This document shows positions 1-12,830 of a stretch of 64,000 nucleotides of DNA, one piece after another. Position 1 is the first letter of the stretch. The number at the start of each line of letters is the position of its first letter. Position numbers and translations under genes: made by a program. Origin of the DNA: Agelas oroides (lineage: Eukaryota; Porifera; Demospongiae; Agelasida; Agelasidae); assembly GCA_949130485.1 (NCBI GenBank), contig OX422190.1, forward strand, positions 9,139,944 to 9,203,943, written 5' to 3'. The notes under the pieces were generated by a model. It was given only the letters and a program-made list of their open reading frames with translations, did no database searches and had not been told where the DNA came from.

Positions 1-7
1 GCCTTAC

Positions 8-280
8 CTATTCCAGCTTTCTGCCGAACAGCTTTTGCAGTGGCTTCTCCATATCCTCCCACCCTAGTTACAGCTTCAGCAAGTTTCTCCCAAGATGCTT
101 TCAAGTCACTCTGTAGCCACTGGGATATTGCGTCTATCATGCAGCTGCTAGCTTCATGATGATTTGCTTTGATTGTCATTAAGTTGGTGGTCTTTATCAA
201 CTGCTGGCCAAGTTGAAACCAGTGACCATCAGAGAACCCAGCATCATGAAGGACATTCAAAACATTCCTTTCATTTAGTT
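8..280 (-). CDS. Death-domain exon of a TIR-Death gene
   Basis: An internal exon of 273 nt, 91 codons, entered and left in phase 1. On the minus strand it follows an acceptor ending tttccag and is followed by a gtaagg donor. The frame is open and reads as a Death-fold helical bundle: ELNERNVLNVL near the start, then GHWFQLGQQL, then ISQWLQSDLKASWEKLAEAV with the tryptophans typical of Death domains, and GGYGEATAKAV near the end. Death domains are homotypic binding modules that assemble signalling complexes in the cytoplasm. The TIR exon at 2824-3265 lies upstream in the same orientation and also ends in phase 1, so the two can be spliced. The exon closely resembles the one at 62570-62842, in its flanks too, which implies recent duplication. 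The gene continues past the left edge. Confidence 0.72.
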
Positions 281-2823
281 CTGGAAACAAAGAGAAACAG
301 CACATATTCATTGGACTTACCTACAAAATGCATAATTCTTAATCTTCCTCGAGTATCAATACTAAATTGTTCAAAGCATTCTAAGTAATGTTGTGTAACA
401 CATGCACACATCTTGACAAGAGTGTTTTCTCACTGCTAAAAAATTGCCATAAACTTTGCGGCACAAATAGCTTGACCATCCTTAACTTGTTTCTGACAGC
501 CCTGTATAGTGTTGTGTAGCTACTGTTGCTGAAGTGCTGTATATGCATGGCCACCCTCTGTTGCATGTCTATGAGCTGCGTGGCTCATCTTTCCTTGCTG
601 TATTTACGTAGTTCATTATAGACTTTTGTCATGCTTGCTGCAAAAGCAGCTAATGAGCTCAAATGGGTGTAAAGCACAACACATAGATGGCCTTATGTAG
701 CTACACCAACTGTTTAAATCATAATAATGTGCACGGTTTGACCTCATTTAATTTGTGACCATTAAACAGTCCAGTACACATGCATGATTAGTTACACATG
801 ACAAGCTCAGGTTCGCCCCAATTACATATGGTTACATTATTGCCTATTTGTCATTCCACAGTTTACACCCACATGCAGAACTCTGTCAAGCTTCAATGCC
901 TTCACGAAATTCTGTGGGCTACTATGCTAGACATAATTTACTGATAAACACGGTAGCACTGGTAAAGTTGATAAACATTGTGTTTGTGCATCTCTTATTT
1001 TGAAACTGTTGCAGCAATTGTTATTGCATGATCAAGCCCTTTAGGGTCATCACATGCATCTCACCAGCTCGATATTCGGACATGCACGGCTCAAAAATTG
1101 TTATTGTAACGTTTCGATGATGCTGTGATCACCTTCATCAGGTAAGAAAAGTTGAATACCGAGCTGGTGAGATTACAAACCACTGCTACCATGACCCTCA
1201 AGTCGTTCATCACATACATGTAAACCAATGACTGACATATCTATCATGGATGATATGAATGTGTACTGAATTCTTTGGTGGACAGGGGTGGCAAGAAATT
1301 ACAACTCTGAGGCATTCTCCACTAGCTTCCTCTCTACCCACTGGAAAATTTGTGAAGCCTATGTAGTCAAACAGTGTGGTTCTTATTGGTATGGGGATAC
1401 CAACTCACCAAGTTCCCCTTTTGCCCATGACTGCATGAATTTCAGGTTACATTGATATAGTAGTAGCATCTGAAGTTATGTACCACACCTGAGACTGACC
1501 ACATAATTTGACAAAGGATCATTGAACATGTTTACTATACGTTTTACAATGAATATAGCTAGGTACATAGATCAGATGTCAAAAGTATTTTGAAACTGGT
1601 GAGGCCATAGCAGTGTGTGCATATAAGCATGAAGCAACCGGGGGTCTGGAGGCATGCCACCTACCTCAGAAATTTTTTGTCAATTTAAATAATTATGGTG
1701 CTATGAGGTCGCTTCTGAGGCCACTTTTGGGGCCATAAATATACTGCTTGTTTAGTCTCACAAGGATATTACTGCCTTGTTGCTTGTGAAAACTGGCGCT
1801 CCTTGTCCAGTGACAACTCACAGCACAGTGACTGTTGAAACTACATGCTCCTGAAATTTCATGGTTGGTCAGGCTACCTGACTCGATCCTGTGCTATGTA
1901 CTTACATCTTGAAAAAACTGATACTCATATAGTCACGAGTGTGAGTTTACATACTCTAATAAAAAAAAGACCACACCCAGTCCTCTGTCGAAGAAAGCAC
2001 CAAAGCATTCTCAATTCTTAATTTCGAAAAACGGCACTGCTGGTACATGCATAAACAGACCTTCACTGTGGAAAAGAGACTGTCCCATCTTGTCAAATTT
2101 GCAAATTAGTGCATGCTCATGTGACTTGTCCCACCTTAATTATTGTCCTACTATGGCTTACTCAGCAAATGTCATGCTATACCTGTTTATTTAATTACGA
2201 ATGTAGGAGCCCACATTTCAAAAGGCTTCCAAGAATGAAAAAAATCTAAGAAACCATAATTATGGTACTACACTAAACTGGTGCAAAAACGTCTGCCATC
2301 ACAGAAGCATGCACAGTGGAACCCTCATACTGTACATCAAGTACACCTTCAAGTCCCATAGACATATACTGGTACTACCCAGAGAGTATCAATAGCACCC
2401 AATGTGTACACTATGGACGCACAGGTTCCACTGGCAGCAAACAAGTGTGATCATGACAGTATCTACAGATCTGCCTCTTTAATAAATCAAACCCAAAATA
2501 TTTACAACTTGCTTCTTTATACATCAACTGGCCAGTACCCGCAGCAAATGAGCAGCTAGCTATGAGCGATGACAATGATTTACTTTGCAATACCCTCATA
2601 CCCTGATGTTAATGATGCTAATTTCACAACAGCTGTGTACACCAAGCTCATGGTTGCATTTACTCTGGTGAACCATCACACAGTTAACTTCATGAATGTA
2701 ACTCACAGCCATACTTCCTATACTAATTTGGTGCAAGAACAAATCTCTGGCCACCATTCGAAAGTACACTATAGTCTATACAGAACTATATATCACTTTT
2801 TGCGCTAGCCCCGCCCTACATAC
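281..2823 (-). other. Long intron between TIR and Death exons
   Basis: About 2.5 kb without a supported exon. It holds a small foldback at 1058-1173 and a fragment near 1635-1745 that shares the phrase gcttctgaggcc with the hAT-like element at 58746-59085 and with a fragment near 53280. Short open frames here show no domain-like composition. Confidence 0.5.
1058..1173. repeat. Small foldback repeat
   Basis: Twenty-base arms face each other: atctcaccagctcgatattc at 1058-1077, and its near-perfect inverse at 1154-1173. The 76-bp loop carries the phrase aacgtttcgatgatgctgtg followed by cttcatcag. Similar wording occurs in several families of animal repeats. No clear target duplication was seen. 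Confidence 0.5.
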
Positions 2824-3265
2824 CTTGTTTGCTCACATTCTGTACCAGTTCCCGTAGCGCCGCACCGTCATCATCACTTGGAAGAAAACTCACCCAGTTG
2901 CAGGTAGCTTTCATGTACTTGACGCCCTCGCTGCATTCCGTGGACACGACCGCCGTGTCCCAGCCCTCTTCACGTACGACAGGGAAAATCGGTTTCTGAT
3001 TGCAACTGGCAAAGTACAGCTCGCCTTTACAGAACGTCGAAGATATGTAATTCTTTGTTAAGATGGCAATCAGCGCCTTGCAGTTGCTCAAGGCACTGAA
3101 GGCAATTGCGAGCGCTACCGGCTCTTCAGTACCGGCCGGTATGTCTTCTACGTCCAGCCAAACGCTCAGTTGTGCTCTTTCTAAGTCTCTCTTCAGTTTT
3201 CGCACAAACTCCTTCACTGTATCCTCGCGACTGTAGCTTACAAACAAGTCTTTGCTAACTGCCAT
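2824..3265 (-). CDS. TIR-domain first exon of a TIR-Death gene
   Basis: Reads 147 residues plus one base from an ATG at 3265 to a gtatgt donor, leaving phase 1. TIR hallmarks appear in order: box 1 KDLFVSYSRED near residue 6, SVWLDVEDIPAG near 36-47, a central CKALIAILTKNYISSTF segment near 65, and GELYFASC with the later strand PIFPVV. TIR domains signal by self-association and some cleave NAD. The expected catalytic glutamate position cannot be assigned safely by eye. I chose the ATG giving MAVSKDLF because the domain starts at once; an open frame does extend upstream, but it runs through a poly-C tract and looks like leader. The next exon in the same orientation and matching phase is the Death exon at 8-280. 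The order TIR then Death reverses MyD88, which has Death first. Confidence 0.8.
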
Positions 3266-3638
3266 AGTTGGCTGACTGAGCCTCGCGGGCGCTGTCCCGT
3301 GACGCCGCGCGCACAGACAGACGAACAAGCCCCCCCCCCCCCCCCCCCCCCCCCACCCCCCCAAAAAAACAGTCCCGCCCATAAAATTGATAAGTATGCG
3401 CTGTTATTATGCGGTGAAGTCTATCATACTGAGACTGTTACATTTCATATGCAGAAAATGTAGCACAGCCTCCTTGTGTTTGGCCTGGCCTACCAGGAAT
3501 GCGTTACTGTAGATACCAAGTAGCAAGTTGTTTACAGCAGGCCAGATAAGTCCATGCACTTTTAGTTGACTCATCATGCCAGTTTTCCCATCCACTGCAT
3601 AATTCAACAAAACAACTTTATGTCCAACTACCGAAGGC
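3266..3638 (-). other. Presumed 5' leader and promoter side of the TIR gene
   Basis: A GC-rich stretch just upstream of the TIR start contains a run of more than 20 C on the plus strand near 3330, then a short A run. The rest shows no exon. Promoter function is inferred only from its position 5' of a first exon. Confidence 0.3.
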
Positions 3639-3753
3639 TAGCCTTGTTCCCAGGCCTTCCCACCGTCCAGTTTTTGATCGATCAAAAACTGGACAGTGGG
3701 AAGGCCTGGGACAATCAAAAACTGGACGGTGGGAAGGCCTGGGAACAAGGCTA
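3639..3753. mobile_element. Short MULE-like MITE with 9-bp target duplication
   Basis: The 115-bp element starts tagccttgttcccagg and ends in the inverse. Flanks accgaaggc (3630-3638) and accgaagac (3754-3762) match at 8 of 9 bases. The inside holds three arms of a gtccagtttttgatc-type repeat, so it folds on itself. Long inverted ends plus a 9-bp duplication fit Mutator-like elements. Confidence 0.65.
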
Positions 3754-3964
3754 ACCGAAGACTAATGATACACTACCATGCACATTGCTAATTCAGCAGC
3801 CCAACCCCACTGACTGAAGCACCATACACACTTTATTACACCTACCAAAAACTTTGAATTTGTTGTCTTAATATATTGACAAGGCCAATATTCCCAGACT
3901 ACCAGCTACAGGTATTTGAATTTCAAGGCTTGTGATTCCAGTGTGCTGTACAACTTCAACGCTG

Positions 3965-6900
3965 TAGCCTGTATAGCTACGTTATAATGTACCTTTACAT
4001 GTGTAGCACCTGGGGATGAGGCTAGTAGCCTGCATAGCTACATTATAAAGTACCTTTACATGTGTAGCACCTGGGGATGAGGCTAGTAGCCTGCATAGCT
4101 ACGTTATAATGTACCTTTACATGTGTAGCACCTGGGGATGAGGCTAGTAGCCTGCATAGCTACGTTATAATGTACCTTTACATGTGTAGCACCTGGGGAT
4201 GAGGCTAGTAGCCTGCATAGCTACATTATAAAGTACCTTTACATGTGTAGCACCTGGGGATGAGGCTAGTAGCCTGCATAGCTACGTTATAATGTACCTT
4301 TACATGTGTAGCACCTGGGGACGAGGCTAGTAGCCTGCATAGCTACGTTATAATGTACCTTTACATGTGTAGCACCTGGGGACGAGGCTAGTAGCCTGCA
4401 TAGCTACGTTATAATGTACCTTTACATGTGTAGCACCTGGGGACGAGGCTAGTAGCCTGCATAGCTACGTTATAATGTACATTTACATGTGTAGCACCTG
4501 GGGACGAGGCTGGTAGCCTGCATAGCTACGTTATAATGTACCTTTACATGTGTAGCACCTGGGGACGAGGCTGGTAGCCTGCATAGCTACGTTATAATGT
4601 ACCTTTACATGTGTAGCACCTGGGGACGAGGCTGGTAGCCTGCATAGCTACGTTATAATGTACCTTTACATGTGTAGCACCTGGGGACGAGGCTGGTAGC
4701 CTGCATAGCTACGTTATAATGTACCTTTACATGTGTAGCACCTGGGGACGAGGCTAGTAGCCTGCATAGCTACGTTATAATGTACCTTTACATGTGTAGC
4801 ACCTGGGGACGAGGCTAGTAGCCTGCATAGCTACGTTATAATGTACCTTTACATGTGTAGCACCTGGGGACGAGGCTAGTAGCCTGCATAGCTACGTTAT
4901 AATGTACCTTTACATGTGTAGCACCTGGGGACGAGGCTAGTAGCCTGCATAGCTACGTTATAATGTACCTTTACATGTGTAGCACCTGGGGACGAGGCTA
5001 GTAGCCTGCATAGCTACATTATAATGTACCTTTACATGTGTAGCACCTGGGGAGGAGGCTAGTAGCCTGCATAGCTACGTTATAATGTACCTTTACATGT
5101 GTAGCACCTGGGAATGAGGCTAGTAGCCTGCATAGCTACGTTATAATGTACCTTTACATGTGTAGCACCTGGGGATGAGGCTAGTAGCCTGCATAGCTAC
5201 GTTATAATGTACCTTTACATGTGTAGCACCTGGGGACGAGGCTAGTAGCCTGCATAGCTACATTATAATGTACCTTTACATGTGTAGCACCTGGGGACGA
5301 GGCTAGTAGCCTGCATAGCTACGTTATAATGTACCTTTACATGTGTAGCACCTGGGGACGAGGCTAGTAGCCTGCATAGCTACGTTATAATGTACCTTTA
5401 CATGTGTAGCACCTGGGGACGAGGCTAGTAGCCTGCATAGCTACGTTATAATGTACCTTTACATGTGTAGCACCTGGGGACGAGGCTAGTAGCCTGCATA
5501 GCTACGTTATAATGTACCTTTACATGTGTAGCACCTGGGGACGAGGCTAGTAGCCTGCATAGCTACGTTATAATGTACCTTTACATGTGTAGCAACTGGG
5601 GACGAGGCTAGTAGCCTGCATAGCTACGTTATAATGTACCTTTACATGTGTAGCACCTGGGGACGAGGCTAGTAGCCTGCATAGCTACGTTATAATGTAC
5701 CTTTACATGTGTAGCACCTGGGGACGAGGCTAGTAGCCTGCATAGCTACGTTATAATGTACCTTTACATGTGTAGCACCTGGGGACGAGGCTAGTAGCCT
5801 GCATAGCTACGTTATAATGTACCTTTACATGTGTAGCACCTGGGGACGAGGCTAGTAGCCTGCATAGCTACGTTATAATGTACCTTTACATGTGTAGCAC
5901 CTGGGGACGAGGCTAGTAGCCTGCATAGCTACGTTATAATGTACCTTTACATGTGTAGCACCTGGGGACGAGGCTAGTAGCCTGCATAGCTACGTTATAA
6001 TGTACCTTTACATGTGTAGCACCTGGGGATGAGGCTAGTAGCCTGCATAGCTACATTATAATGTACCTTTACATGTGTAGCACCTGGGGATGAGGCTAGT
6101 AGCCTGCATAGCTACATTATAATGTACATGTGTAGCACCTGGGGATGAGGCTAGTAGCCTGCATAGCTACGTTATAATGTACCTTTACATGTGTAGCACC
6201 TGGGGACGAGGCTAGTAGCCTGCATAGCTACGTTATAATGTACCTTTACATGTGTAGCACCTGGGGACGAGGCTAGTAGCCTGCATAGCTACGTTATAAT
6301 GTACCTTTACATGTGTAGCACCTGGGGACGAGGCTAGTAGCCTGCATAGCTACGTTATAATGTACCTTTACATGTGTAGCACCTGGGGATGAGGCTAGTA
6401 GCCTGCATAGCTACATTATAATGTACCTTTACATGTGTAGCACCTGGGGATGAGGCTAGTAGCCTGCATAGCTACGTTATAATGTACCTTTACATGTGTA
6501 GCAAATGGGGATGAGGCTAGTAGCCTGCATAGCTACGTTATAATGTACCTTTACATGTGTAGCACCTGGGGATGAGGCTAGTAGCCTGCATAGCTACGTT
6601 ATAATGTACCTTTACATGTGTAGCACCTGGGGATGAGGCTAGTAGCCTGCATAGCTACGTTATAATGTACCTTTACATGTGTAGCACCTGGGGACGAGGC
6701 TAGTAGCCTGCATAGCTACGTTATAATGTACCTTTACATGTGTAGCACCTGGGGACGAGGCTAGTAGCCTGCATAGCTACGTTATAATGTACCTTTACAT
6801 GTGTAGCACCTGGGGACGAGGCTAGTAGCCTGCATAGCTACGTTATAATGTACCTTTACATGTGTAGCACCTGGGGACGAGGCTAGTAGCCTGCATAGCT

Positions 6901-9900
6901 ACGTTATAATGTACCTTTACATGTGTAGCACCTGGGGACGAGGCTAGTAGCCTGCATAGCTACGTTATAATGTACCTTTACATGTGTAGCACCTGGGGAC
7001 GAGGCTAGTAGCCTGCATAGCTACGTTATAATGTACCTTTACATGTGTAGCACCTGGGGACGAGGCTAGTAGCCTGCATAGCTACGTTATAATGTACCTT
7101 TACATGTGTAGCACCTGGGGACGAGGCTAGTAGCCTGCATAGCTACGTTATAATGTACCTTTACATGTGTAGCACCTGGGGACGAGGCTAGTAGCCTGCA
7201 TAGCTACGTTATAATGTACCTTTACATGTGTAGCACCTGGGGACGAGGCTAGTAGCCTGCATAGCTACGTTATAATGTACCTTTACATGTGTAGCACCTG
7301 GGGACGAGGCTAGTAGCCTGCATAGCTACGTTATAATGTACCTTTACATGTGTAGCACCTGGGGACGAGGCTAGTAGCCTGCATAGCTACGTTATAATGT
7401 ACCTTTACATGTGTAGCACCTGGGGACGAGGCTAGTAGCCTGCATAGCTACGTTATAATGTACCTTTACATGTGTAGCACCTGGGGACGAGGCTAGTAGC
7501 CTGCATAGCTACGTTATAATGTACCTTTACATGTGTAGCACCTGGGGACGAGGCTAGTAGCCTGCATAGCTACGTTATAATGTACCTTTACATGTGTAGC
7601 ACCTGGGGACGAGGCTAGTAGCCTGCATAGCTACGTTATAATGTACCTTTACATGTGTAGCACCTGGGGACGAGGCTAGTAGCCTGCATAGCTACGTTAT
7701 AATGTACCTTTACATGTGTAGCACCTGGGGACGAGGCTAGTAGCCTGCATAGCTACGTTATAATGTACCTTTACATGTGTAGCACCTGGGGATGAGGCTA
7801 GTAGCCTGCATAGCTACATTATAATGTACCTTTACATGTGTAGCACCTGGGGATGAGGCTAGTAGCCTGCATAGCTACGTTATAATGTACCTTTACATGT
7901 GTAGCAAATGGGGATGAGGCTAGTAGCCTGCATAGCTACGTTATAATGTACCTTTACATGTGTAGCACCTGGGGATGAGGCTAGTAGCCTGCATAGCTAC
8001 GTTATAATGTACCTTTACATGTGTAGCACCTGGGGATGAGGCTAGTAGCCTGCATAGCTACGTTATAATGTACCTTTACATGTGTAGCACCTGGGGACGA
8101 GGCTAGTAGCCTGCATAGCTACGTTATAATGTACCTTTACATGTGTAGCACCTGGGGACGAGGCTAGTAGCCTGCATAGCTACGTTATAATGTACCTTTA
8201 CATGTGTAGCACCTGGGGACGAGGCTAGTAGCCTGCATAGCTACGTTATAATGTACCTTTACATGTGTAGCACCTGGGGACGAGGCTAGTAGCCTGCATA
8301 GCTACGTTATAATGTACCTTTACATGTGTAGCACCTGGGGACGAGGCTAGTAGCCTGCATAGCTACGTTATAATGTACCTTTACATGTGTAGCACCTGGG
8401 GACGAGGCTAGTAGCCTGCATAGCTACGTTATAATGTACCTTTACATGTGTAGCACCTGGGGACGAGGCTAGTAGCCTGCATAGCTACGTTATAATGTAC
8501 CTTTACATGTGTAGCACCTGGGGACGAGGCTAGTAGCCTGCATAGCTACGTTATAATGTACCTTTACATGTGTAGCACCTGGGGACGAGGCTAGTAGCCT
8601 GCATAGCTACGTTATAATGTACCTTTACATGTGTAGCACCTGGGGACGAGGCTAGTAGCCTGCATAGCTACGTTATAATGTACCTTTACATGTGTAGCAC
8701 CTGGGGACGAGGCTAGTAGCCTGCATAGCTACGTTATAATGTACCTTTACATGTGTAGCACCTGGGGACGAGGCTAGTAGCCTGCATAGCTACGTTATAA
8801 TGTACCTTTACATGTGTAGCACCTGGGGACGAGGCTAGTAGCCTGCATAGCTACGTTATAATGTACCTTTACATGTGTAGCACCTGGGGACGAGGCTAGT
8901 AGCCTGCATAGCTACGTTATAATGTACCTTTACATGTGTAGCACCTGGGGACGAGGCTAGTAGCCTGCATAGCTACGTTATAATGTACCTTTACATGTGT
9001 AGCACCTGGGGATGAGGCTAGTAGCCTGCATAGCTACGTTATAATGTACCTTTACATGTGTAGCACCTGGGGACGAGGCTAGTAGCCTGCATAGCTACGT
9101 TATAATGTACCTTTACATGTGTAGCACCTGGGGACGAGGCTAGTAGCCTGCATAGCTACGTTATAATGTACCTTTACATGTGTAGCACCTGGGGACGAGG
9201 CTAGTAGCCTGCATAGCTACGTTATAATGTACCTTTACATGTGTAGCACCTGGGGACGAGGCTAGTAGCCTGCATAGCTACGTTATAATGTACCTTTACA
9301 TGTGTAGCACCTGGGGACGAGGCTAGTAGCCTGCATAGCTACGTTATAATGTACCTTTACATGTGTAGCACCTGGGGACGAGGCTAGTAGCCTGCATAGC
9401 TACGTTATAATGTACCTTTACATGTGTAGCACCTGGGGACGAGGCTAGTAGCCTGCATAGCTACGTTATAATGTACCTTTACATGTGTAGCACCTGGGGA
9501 CGAGGCTAGTAGCCTGCATAGCTACGTTATAATGTACCTTTACATGTGTAGCACCTGGGGACGAGGCTAGTAGCCTGCATAGCTACGTTATAATGTACCT
9601 TTACATGTGTAGCACCTGGGGACGAGGCTAGTAGCCTGCATAGCTACGTTATAATGTACCTTTACATGTGTAGCACCTGGGGACGAGGCTAGTAGCCTGC
9701 ATAGCTACGTTATAATGTACCTTTACATGTGTAGCACCTGGGGACGAGGCTAGTAGCCTGCATAGCTACGTTATAATGTACCTTTACATGTGTAGCACCT
9801 GGGGACGAGGCTAGTAGCCTGCATAGCTACGTTATAATGTACCTTTACATGTGTAGCACCTGGGGACGAGGCTAGTAGCCGGCATAGCTACGTTATAATG

Positions 9901-11026
9901 TACCTTTACATGTGTAGCACCTGGGGATGAGGCTAGTAGCCTGCATAGATACGTTATAATGTACCTTTACATGTGTAGCACCTGGGGACGAGGCTAGTAG
10001 CCTGCATAGCTACGTTATAATGTACCTTTACATGTGTAGCACCTGGGGACGAGGCTAGTAGCCTGCATAGCTACGTTATAATGTACCTTTACATGAGTAG
10101 CACCTGGGGACGAGGCTAGTAGCCTGCATAGCTACGTTATAATGTACCTTTACATGTGTAGCACCTGGGGACGAGGCTAGTAGCCTGCATAGCTACGTTA
10201 TAATGTACCTTTACATGAGTAGCACCTGGGGACGAGGCTAGTAGCCTGCATAGCTACGTTATAATGTACCTTTACATGTGTAGCACCTGGGGACGAGGCT
10301 AGTAGCCTGCATAGCTACGTTATAATGTACCTTTACATGTGTAGCACCTGGGGACGAGGCTAGTAGCCTGCATAGCTACGTTATAATGTACCTTTACATG
10401 TGTAGCACCTGGGGACGAGGCTAGTAGCCTGCATAGCTACGTTATAATGTACCTTTACATGTGTAGCACCTGGGGACGAGGCTAGTAGCCTGCATAGCTA
10501 CATTATAATGTACCTTTACATGTGTAGCACCTGGGGATGAGGCTAGTAGCCTGCATAGCTACGTTATAATGTACCTTTACATGTGTAGCACCTGGGGACG
10601 AGGCTAGTAGCCTGCATAGCTACATTATAATGTACCTTTACATGTGTAGCACCTGGGGATGAGGCTAGTACACTGCATAGCTACGTTATAATGTACCTTT
10701 ACATGTGTAGCACCTGGGGATGAGGCTGGTAGCCTGCATAGCTACATTATAATGTACCTTTACATGTGTAGCACCTGGGGATGAGGCTAGTAGCCTGCAT
10801 AGCTACGTTATAATGTACCTTTACATGTGTAGCACCTGGGGACGAGGCTAGTAGCCTGCATAGCTACGTTATAATGTACCTTTACATGTGTAGCACCTGG
10901 GGACGAGGCTAGTAGCCTGCATAGCTACATTATAATGTACCTTTACATGTGTAGCACCTGGGGATGAGGCTAGTAGCCTGCATAGCTACATACCTTTACA
11001 TGTGTAGCACCTGGGGATGAGGCTAG
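3965..11026. repeat. 61-bp minisatellite, about 115 copies
   Basis: A head-to-tail array of a 61-bp unit fills 7.06 kb. Each unit starts tagcctgcatagctac, contains gtacctttacatgtgtag, and ends acctggggacgaggctag. Copies are almost identical. Most differences fall at two CpG positions (tacgtt or tacatt; gacgag or gatgag), with rarer changes such as gcaaatgggg, acatgagtag and aggctggtag. At least one unit, near 6120, is short. All units contain stops in several frames, so the array is not coding. The unit end resembles the cctgggaacgaggcta terminus of the MULE-like MITEs in this window. The true copy number may differ because long identical arrays often collapse in assembly. Confidence 0.97.
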
Positions 11027-12403
11027 TACAATGTGTTGTACAGAGCTAAAGTTAGCTAGCTAGTTTGGCTGATGGCTTCAATGAGCAACAGCATTTTGCT
11101 GCTTCCTGACACCCGTCAGAAAGTGTAGTATACATAATGGCAAAAGGCACAGATTCTCCTCACATGACAAATTCAGGGCCTTTCCCTAACATACAAGTGC
11201 CATTGAAAACTGAGTTCAAGGTTCAAATTGTCACAAGGAAATGAGGAGGAAACGGCAATGGGTGACACTACTATCAGTAAGTTACACTCCGTAGTAAACA
11301 ACCTTGACACGGCAAGCTGTGAAACAAGATGCAACAAGGGTTTCATGTTCACCTGCACAAAAAGTAAGCATAGTTGTGTTAATAAACAAAACTCCTTTAA
11401 ACATTTTCCTCCTTCCTGCTTACCTTATAGGTAGAAAGGGTGTGTGTGGAAGGGCTGTCTGCTAGTGGATTGCATCTGACTGAACTAGCAGAAAGTGTCG
11501 ACCGGTCTCGTGGGTTCTGTCCGTTTGACCATCCAGTGAGCTGAGGTCATAGCTAAGGCACAAAACCTGACAGCAATATATGGAGTGAGAAATGAGGCAC
11601 ATAGCTATAGATCAAGCCTCGTACCCAGGCCGTTCATTAAACATCCTGGGTACGAGGCTAATATAGACCCGAAATGGCAAGCCCAAAAATAAGTGCAGTG
11701 TATTGGCCTGGTGGAGCTACACCGATTGGAACTGCAGTACTCGTAGCTAGCCTAATGTAGTACTAGCATTCACTGACTAGTTCAACACTTGGGCTTGTAA
11801 GATGTATGAACTTCTTATAGAGAACTTTTGTAGCTAGTACCAGGCTAAATGCTACTATCATTTACCAACTATGTAAAACATCCGCCATATTAGCAGCAGA
11901 TAGCTTCCTGGTGGACATCAGTCACTAACATGTCGCACCCTAGACACTATCCACGAAAGCGGACATCAGTCTGCTAGCATATCAGGCCCAAGGCGGACAC
12001 TATCCGCGGCCAGACCTGATCCACTGTGACACCGTCCCCCACAACCACAAAGTACGTGCATTTACTATTTATGATCTTTTTAAACGAACAGAATCAACTG
12101 AAGATTGAGTGCCGTCCAATCACATTCTTCAATCTTCATGACCACAGTTTTCGCCTGAGTCAAATTATGGCTGTTTCTCAACTACCCGGTAAATTAGGTT
12201 AGTTCATGAATGGTGTAGCTGTATGTAACATTTTGCTATATGCTATGTATCTTTCATGTAACCACTTTTTTGTGTTGTAGCCTCGTTCCCGGTTCCATGC
12301 AGCCAAATTTTTTGTGTATCAGGAAGCTGTGTAGTTTTGTGTAGCCATTCCTCTCACTGGAAAGAGTCAGCCACTGTGTGAAGCTAGCTTAGCAATGCTA
12401 CAT
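11027..12403. other. Region between the minisatellite and the ATAD3 relic
   Basis: No convincing exon. It contains a 47-bp MITE (11614-11660) and an imperfect tandem duplication near 11910-12010 built on gcggacatcagtc and gacactatcc. The missing 3' exons of the ATAD3 copy would be expected on this side but were not found. Confidence 0.45.
11614..11660. mobile_element. Minimal 47-bp MULE-like MITE
   Basis: The inverted ends aagcctcgtacccagg and cctgggtacgaggcta sit almost back to back. Flanking 9-mers ctatagatc and atatagacc agree at 7 of 9 positions. Same family as 3639-3753 and 17612-18209. Confidence 0.5.
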
Positions 12404-12705
12404 GTAGCTAGTAACAGCTAACCATAATTCATTGAATTTCTAGAAAGGGAACTTTTATGGTACATACATGTACACACCACACACAATTTCTAGAAAGGGA
12501 AGTAGGCTTAGGTAAGCAATCAATGTGACCAAAAAAAATCTCCATTTTCTTTACAGAAGATACTTCAGAGCCAAAGTTTGCCGGCGAGGCACGCCTCATA
12601 ACCTTCTTCAACACCACTTGAAGGATCATCTCACTCTCTTCCTCCATTTCCTTCTCCCTTCCCTCCCACTGCATCCCATCTCTCCTCCCTTCCACAAGAA
12701 CCTAC

Positions 12706-12830
12706 CCCTCCTTGTTAATGTTAGCCCAATCAAACACTTTGTGCATGGCGGTCACCCCCTCCTTGCTGAGGGGTACCACATCTCCTCCCGTCATGATAGC
12801 ATAGTCCATACCAGAGTGACAAGCAAGACT
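12706..12830 (-). pseudogene. ATAD3: ATAD3 post-Walker A exon, copy 1
   Basis: 125 nt reading [17 protein letters not shown] and [15 protein letters not shown], the segment after Walker A in ATAD3. The acceptor is a ctctcccag tract and the donor is gtaggt. It starts in phase 0 and leaves two bases, as the family requires before the Walker B exon. Confidence 0.75.

Noticed and set aside
3266-3382. Extension of the TIR ORF upstream to an ATG at 3382
   Set aside because: It would encode a poly-glycine stretch from the poly-C run; the ATG at 3265 sits directly before the TIR domain.
3965-11026. CRISPR-like appearance of the regular array
   Set aside because: Units are directly abutting and near-identical with no unique spacers, in an animal genome with introns.
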